The position numbers were made by a program, and so were the translations under genes. DNA of 35,035 nt from Enemella evansiae (GTDB lineage: Bacteria; Pseudomonadota; Alphaproteobacteria; Rhodobacterales; Rhodobacteraceae): assembly GCA_017255395.1 (NCBI GenBank), contig JAFKDC010000031.1, positions 1-35,035 of the forward strand, in the 5' to 3' direction. Below the pieces are notes generated by a model. It was not told the DNA's origin, made no database searches, and worked only from the letters and a program-made list of their open reading frames with translations. Positions 31,548-35,035 of this stretch are shown in pieces. Position 1 is the first letter of the stretch. Every line of letters starts with the position of its first letter.

Positions 31548-31552
31548 CGCGG
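31533..31552 (+). promoter_or_regulatory. Leader stem-loop of the DUF2493 gene
   Basis: CCGCGCG (31533-31539) pairs perfectly with CGCGCGG (31546-31552) around GGATGA, ending 28 nt before the ATG at 31581. It is followed by GAGACAGG, as in the ssb and 54-aa leaders. Its 5' arm overlaps the large inverted repeat, so the two structures may compete. Confidence 0.5.
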
Positions 31553-31580
31553 ACGAGACAGGCCCGGAGGCAAGAAACCG

Positions 31581-32513
31581 ATGACGATCCACACCCACGA
31601 CGACGCGTATGAACCCGCCCATAGCGCATCGCAGACCGCCCATGCGCTCGACGAGCTCCAGCTCTACGGCTATCGCCCCTTTGACGAGCCCGATCCGCGC
31701 CCGATGCCCGATGGGCAGCGCCTCGCCGTCGCCGTCGCCGACATCTTCGACGCCCTCGTCGCGACCCTGGAAGACACCCGTATGGAACCCGACCTCGAAG
31801 AGGTGCTCTGGGGCCAGGTCAACCTCTTCCACCGCGCCACGGCCCGGATCGAGCGGACGCTCGATGAGAACGAGCAAGCGCAGCGCCGCCTCCAGCGCGA
31901 GCAGGACGGCTCCGAAGTGAAGTCCGTCGAACTCGAGCGCCTGACGGCCGAAGGCCTGACCCTCGTCGAACGGCGCAACTGCATGGACACGATGCGCGAT
32001 CACGCCGCATCCGAGTTCGTCCATCACACGGGATCCACCTGGCGCCCTCGCACCGGCTCGATGGTGAACCGCCAGCACATGACCTCAGCGCTCATCGACA
32101 GCCGCGACTTCCTGGCCGCCAAGCGCCGCGCAGAGACCGAGGTGATGCTGCCCGCAGGTCCCAAAGTCGCCCTCACCGGTGGGACCGACTTCAACGATCA
32201 TCGGCTAATCTGGGGCAAGCTCGACCAGGTCCAGACCAAGTATCCCGACATGGTCCTTCTGCACGGGGGTAGCCCGAAGGGCGCAGAGCTCATCGCCGCC
32301 AAATGGGCCGAGGCCCGGGGCGTGACGCAGGTGGCCTTCAAGCCCGACTGGACCAAGCACGCCAAGGCCGCGCCCTTCAAGCGCAACGACGCGATGCTGG
32401 ATGTGCTCCCGGTCGGGGTCCTTGTCTTCCCCGGAACCGGTATCCAGGAAAACCTCGCCGATAAAGCCAAAAAGCTGGGCATCCCGGTCATGAAGTTCGA
32501 GAAGGGGGCGTGA
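31581..32513 (+). CDS. DUF2493 (SLOG-superfamily) protein
   Basis: 310 aa. The N-terminal 190 residues are helical and acidic, with a coiled-coil-like stretch at about 85-130. The C-terminal 115 residues are a DUF2493/YspA-type Rossmann-like SLOG domain: VALTGGTDFNDHRLIW (about 195-210), MVLLHGGSPKGAELIAAKWA, the QVAFKPDW strand, KRNDAML, and VLVFPGTGIQENLADKAKKLG. SLOG proteins bind nucleotide-derived ligands and are frequent in mobile elements and defence contexts. The ligand here is unknown. GGAGG precedes the start. The WGR gene follows after 84 bp. Confidence 0.88.
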   Translation: MTIHTHDDAYEPAHSASQTAHALDELQLYGYRPFDEPDPRPMPDGQRLAVAVADIFDALVATLEDTRMEPDLEEVLWGQVNLFHRATARIERTLDENEQAQRRLQREQDGSEVKSVELERLTAEGLTLVERRNCMDTMRDHAASEFVHHTGSTWRPRTGSMVNRQHMTSALIDSRDFLAAKRRAETEVMLPAGPKVALTGGTDFNDHRLIWGKLDQVQTKYPDMVLLHGGSPKGAELIAAKWAEARGVTQVAFKPDWTKHAKAAPFKRNDAMLDVLPVGVLVFPGTGIQENLADKAKKLGIPVMKFEKGA

Positions 32514-32597
32514 GCCCCCGACTTCGATCCGGGACAGAACATTGTGGAAACGTCGAAGAGTGCTTGATATTGTGGTCTGGAGAGAGGCGCCAACAAC

Positions 32598-32870
32598 ATG
32601 TTCGACACATCGCAGCAAATGGAAGTGTTCCCGACGACGGTCGATCTCAAGCGGATCGACCCGTCTCTCAACATGCGGCGCTTCTATCGAATGAGCGTTC
32701 AGCCGGACCTGTTTGGCGGCGCATGCCTTGTGCGGGAATGGGGCCGTATCGGGTTTCGAGGGCAGCTGTTGGTTGAGCAACACGATGACGAGGGCCGGGC
32801 AGTCAACGCTTTGTTGAAGCTGTCGGCGACGAAGAAGCGGCGGGGGTATCGGTTGCAGGGCGAGCGTTGA
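32598..32870 (+). CDS. WGR-domain protein, 90 aa
   Basis: Almost the whole protein is a WGR domain (about residues 15-85), with Y-R-M-S-V-Q-P-D-L-F-G at 30-40, the diagnostic R-E-W-G-R-I-G (46-52) and the following G-Q-x-x-x-E-x-x strand. WGR domains occur in PARPs and in short bacterial proteins that probably bind DNA or RNA ends. The final segment is basic (KKRRGYRLQGER). A GGAGAGAGGCGCC string just before the start resembles the leader core of other backbone genes, but its stem is weak. Confidence 0.88.
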   Translation: MFDTSQQMEVFPTTVDLKRIDPSLNMRRFYRMSVQPDLFGGACLVREWGRIGFRGQLLVEQHDDEGRAVNALLKLSATKKRRGYRLQGER

Positions 32871-32959
32871 GAACGGCCCTAAGCTGCCGTTTCCGGGATG
32901 CTAACAGTTCTGCGATGCAGCAAGTCATACCGGACTTTGGGCGCTGTGTTGGACCTAGT

Positions 32960-34916
32960 TTAGCTAGGAGTGATTTGTCGCACCGTCTCTTCAGTCATAT
33001 CTTCAAAAAGAAGTACCGGCGTTAGGTGTTTTACACGGTCATCATAGTGCATTGGCACTCTTTCACTAAAGACCAGACCGCCAACAATTTGTTTAACCTC
33101 AAATCCAAAGTAAGAAGTGAGGGTGCCCTTGTGACGCTGCAAAACAGTCAAGCGCGCCAAGTGTTTCCTCAACTTGTCCTTTTGGCCGTTTCCAGAGTAT
33201 TTGGAAAGTTGTTCGGCTAGTTCTCCGGGGGTTTTCTTGCCCTGCAGCTTTTTGCACTCGAAGGCAAAAACTATGCCCTTGTCTGCATCCCAAGCAAGAG
33301 CATCGACATCACCGCTAGCTACTATGCTATCGACGAGGGTGTCTGAAGACCCCTTTATAAGCTCCGCTAGGTTCTTGTCCGAAGCAGCTTCTAGGCCAAT
33401 TGCTCTCAGCTTGTCACACACCGCTTCATTAAATTCCTGATTCTCAGATCCAACCTTGCCGAACCATTTCTTCATTTTCCTTGATGAAAGCTGGCGTTGG
33501 TCAAAGTCGCCCTCCAAATATCGATCTAGCATGTAGAGAATACCGTCTTGGATCATGCCGCCACAGACAATCAGTCTTTCTTGGTCTGCTTCACGATACG
33601 AGAGTATTGGCCGCCGCAAGACACTTAGCATACGCCTGAAACGCCATGGCTGTTTGTCTTTCTCTAAAAAACCCTCTGGTATCTCGCTCCAGTTTTCTCT
33701 GAGTGGCATTGTCAGAGCGTTTAGAACGATGTCGAACTGGTCCTCCAGCTCTGGTGCTTTGGAATACACTGCGCACTTCAGCTCGTCTGGACAGCAATTC
33801 CAATACGGCTGATCCAATTCAAGTAAGATGTTCTGAAAGACGGAAAGAAAGTTGGCTAGATCTTCAAGCCTACATCCGACTTCTTCAAAGAACGCATGCG
33901 CAAACTCGCTTTCAGACTGATCTTCGCTATCGCCACTACCTTCCTGCTCTTCAAAGTACTTTGCATATCGGCCGGTTTGAAAGGTGACGCCATCTTGGAA
34001 ATTTTGGGTAACTAAATCGTTCACTGTTCCCTCATGGAAACCCCAATTCATCATCACGTCGCCTAGCGGAGAAATCCGAACAAGTGGTTCCATGGCCCCG
34101 TAACGAATAGCGTCAGATGCATTTCCGAGTTGGAAAATCTCCGAAACAGCCGCCATTAAATCCGCGAGATCAAAATCCCCCAATGGAAGACCGCCGTCTT
34201 TGCCACACTCGACTTGCCCCACTTCCATTAGCACCCTGTAGCCGACAAACGCGGTCGTTGTTTTGCTCGACTGTTTCAAAATGTCTTCGCGAGCTTCAGA
34301 CTCGTTTTCAGCAAGTCCAAGGATAGCAGCCGTCGAACGCTTCCAACTCTCCCTGCTCAACCAAGCAGCTTCGTGATTAACGAGAACTTTTTCCAAAAAC
34401 TTCGTTGGATCGAATGTACGAACCTTGGAAACCAATGCACCTTCAAGCCCAGCAATAATCTTATTCAATAACCTACAGCATTCGGCGACGCCTGTTGTCT
34501 CGCTTTTGGCCAGCTCTGCACCGTACTCCCATCCCATCATTAACCGGCGAGTGGCACTATCAACATTAGTGGGGACCACGTATTCGCTTGGTAGAAGATA
34601 GTTGAAATGATGGCGAAACGACGTAACCCTGAATGCATGAGCGTAGCGGGCAAAATCGTTTTTTACGATCTTGGACAAGATCGGATCTTTATCAAAAGCT
34701 AGATAGTATTTGCATTTGAGCGCATCTAAGACGTCCGAAAGCAGCCTGCGCTCGGCAATATTCGTTGGATGGTGCAAAGCGGTGTCAAAGTCCGACGTTA
34801 TCTTGAAACAGATAAAATGACCTTCATCAGAAAAAACGGCGTCTGTGAATTCCAAGGAGTTCTCAGCGTCAAGTGTTGTTACCTCACTTTCGACTATTCC
34901 AATGGCAGTATCGAAG
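32960..34916 (-). pseudogene. 5'-truncated gene with nuclease-like C-terminus, cut by IS66
   Basis: At least 651 codons remain. The base composition is near 45-50 percent GC, clearly lower than the flanking backbone, which suggests separate acquisition. Most of the protein is helical and matches no family I know. Near the C-terminus a restriction-type fold is suggested by GDVDALAWD (coding bases about 33286-33311) followed 10 residues later by FAFECKKL (about 33245-33268), the D ... E-x-K pattern of PD-(D/E)xK nucleases, then Gln/Lys-rich helices. The native start is missing: upstream of 34916 the frame passes into IS66 sequence, giving a chimeric N-terminus with only a TTG start at 35008. 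A defence nuclease is an attractive reading, but unproven. Confidence 0.75.
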
Positions 34917-35035
34917 GTATCCGTCCGGCGTGACCGCCTTTGACAATCAAGTTGGCTGCCAATTCCAGGGTGCGAGTTCGTCGAGGCGGTTGATCTTGTG
35001 ATCAGCAATGTGGGTCAGCACCCAAGTGAGCCAGG
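34917..35035 (-). mobile_element. End of an IS66-family insertion sequence
   Basis: The plus-strand string GTATCCGTCCGGCGTGACC at 34917-34935 looks like an IS66-type terminal inverted repeat. The transposase 3' end lies just inside it on the minus strand. The rest of the element is outside the window, so the 8-bp target duplication expected for IS66 cannot be checked. The base next to the element on the gene side is 34916. Confidence 0.8.
34947..35035 (-). CDS. tnpC: IS66-family transposase (TnpC), C-terminal fragment
   Basis: The last 28 codons are visible: WLTWVLTHIADHKINRLDEL followed by APWNW-QPT and TGA. This is the characteristic C-terminal element of IS66 transposases, where W-L-T-x-V-L, I-A-D-H-K-I-N and L-P/A-P-W-N-W are conserved. 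The rest of the gene lies beyond the window edge, so completeness cannot be judged. Confidence 0.88.
   Translation of the reverse strand, partial: WLTWVLTHIADHKINRLDELAPWNWQPT

Noticed and set aside
31291-31629. Minus-strand open frame through the inverted repeat
   Set aside because: It is generated by the repeat itself and has no independent support.
1-35035. CRISPR array, tRNA, rRNA, complete transposon, replication origin
   Set aside because: No regularly spaced repeats, tRNA-like cloverleaf, rRNA segments, replication-initiator gene or iteron array were seen. Only one end of an IS66 element is present.

Overview
The window is GC-rich DNA from an alphaproteobacterium, most likely Rhodobacteraceae (Paracoccus/Roseobacter type). 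The evidence is the protein families, their mostly co-oriented and overlapping arrangement, and an alphaproteobacterial-type SOS box (GAAC-N7-GAAC) at 25643-25657. No rRNA, tRNA, CRISPR array, replication initiator or complete transposon was seen. The gene set looks like the accessory backbone of a plasmid or integrative element carrying a redox/metal island. I cannot tell from this window whether it sits on a plasmid or a chromosome.

Layout. (1) 1-3470: a large ParB-like protein, a hypothetical protein and a 54-aa membrane-like peptide. (2) 3834-14494: a redox/metal island. An OmpR-family response regulator and histidine kinase (minus strand) diverge from two paralogous exported PepSY proteins, a haem- and flavin-binding ferric-reductase-like protein, a DUF2271 protein, a PepSY/flavodoxin/FAD/NAD reductase, ApbE, a P1B ATPase and a VIT-type transporter. 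From DUF2271 onward the start and stop codons touch or overlap. The island ends against a decayed H-NS-family gene. (3) 15074-21757: SSB, a zinc-ribbon hypothetical (minus), DUF932, a short RadC and a run of small hypothetical genes. (4) 21835-24937: two toxin-antitoxin systems back to back, Xre/RES (plus) and AbiEi/AbiEii (minus). (5) 25311-32870: a small two-repeat protein, a 1464-aa methylase-helicase of the strawberry-notch type, a toprim protein, a large nested inverted repeat, a DUF2493 protein and a WGR protein. (6) 32960-35035: an AT-richer gene with a nuclease-like C-terminus, cut at its 5' side by the end of an IS66-family element.

The most interesting signal is not a gene. Ten backbone genes (parB-like, 54-aa peptide, ssb, DUF932, radC, 172-aa protein, DUF6878, 139-aa protein, methylase-helicase, DUF2493) each carry a short stem-loop whose 3' end lies 20-32 nt before the start codon. 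Several share an apical GAGAG(T/A)GG-like core or near-identical flanks. This fits a family of 5'-UTR RNA elements like the published radC RNA motif, which is known from plasmid and phage DNA-handling genes; I could not align them to that model. In the metal island, the two PepSY genes share an AAGCTGAAGC element and TCAGG-N6-TCAG direct repeats at matching distances from their starts, which are good candidate sites for the adjacent response regulator. DUF2271 carries a motif resembling an ApbE flavinylation site.
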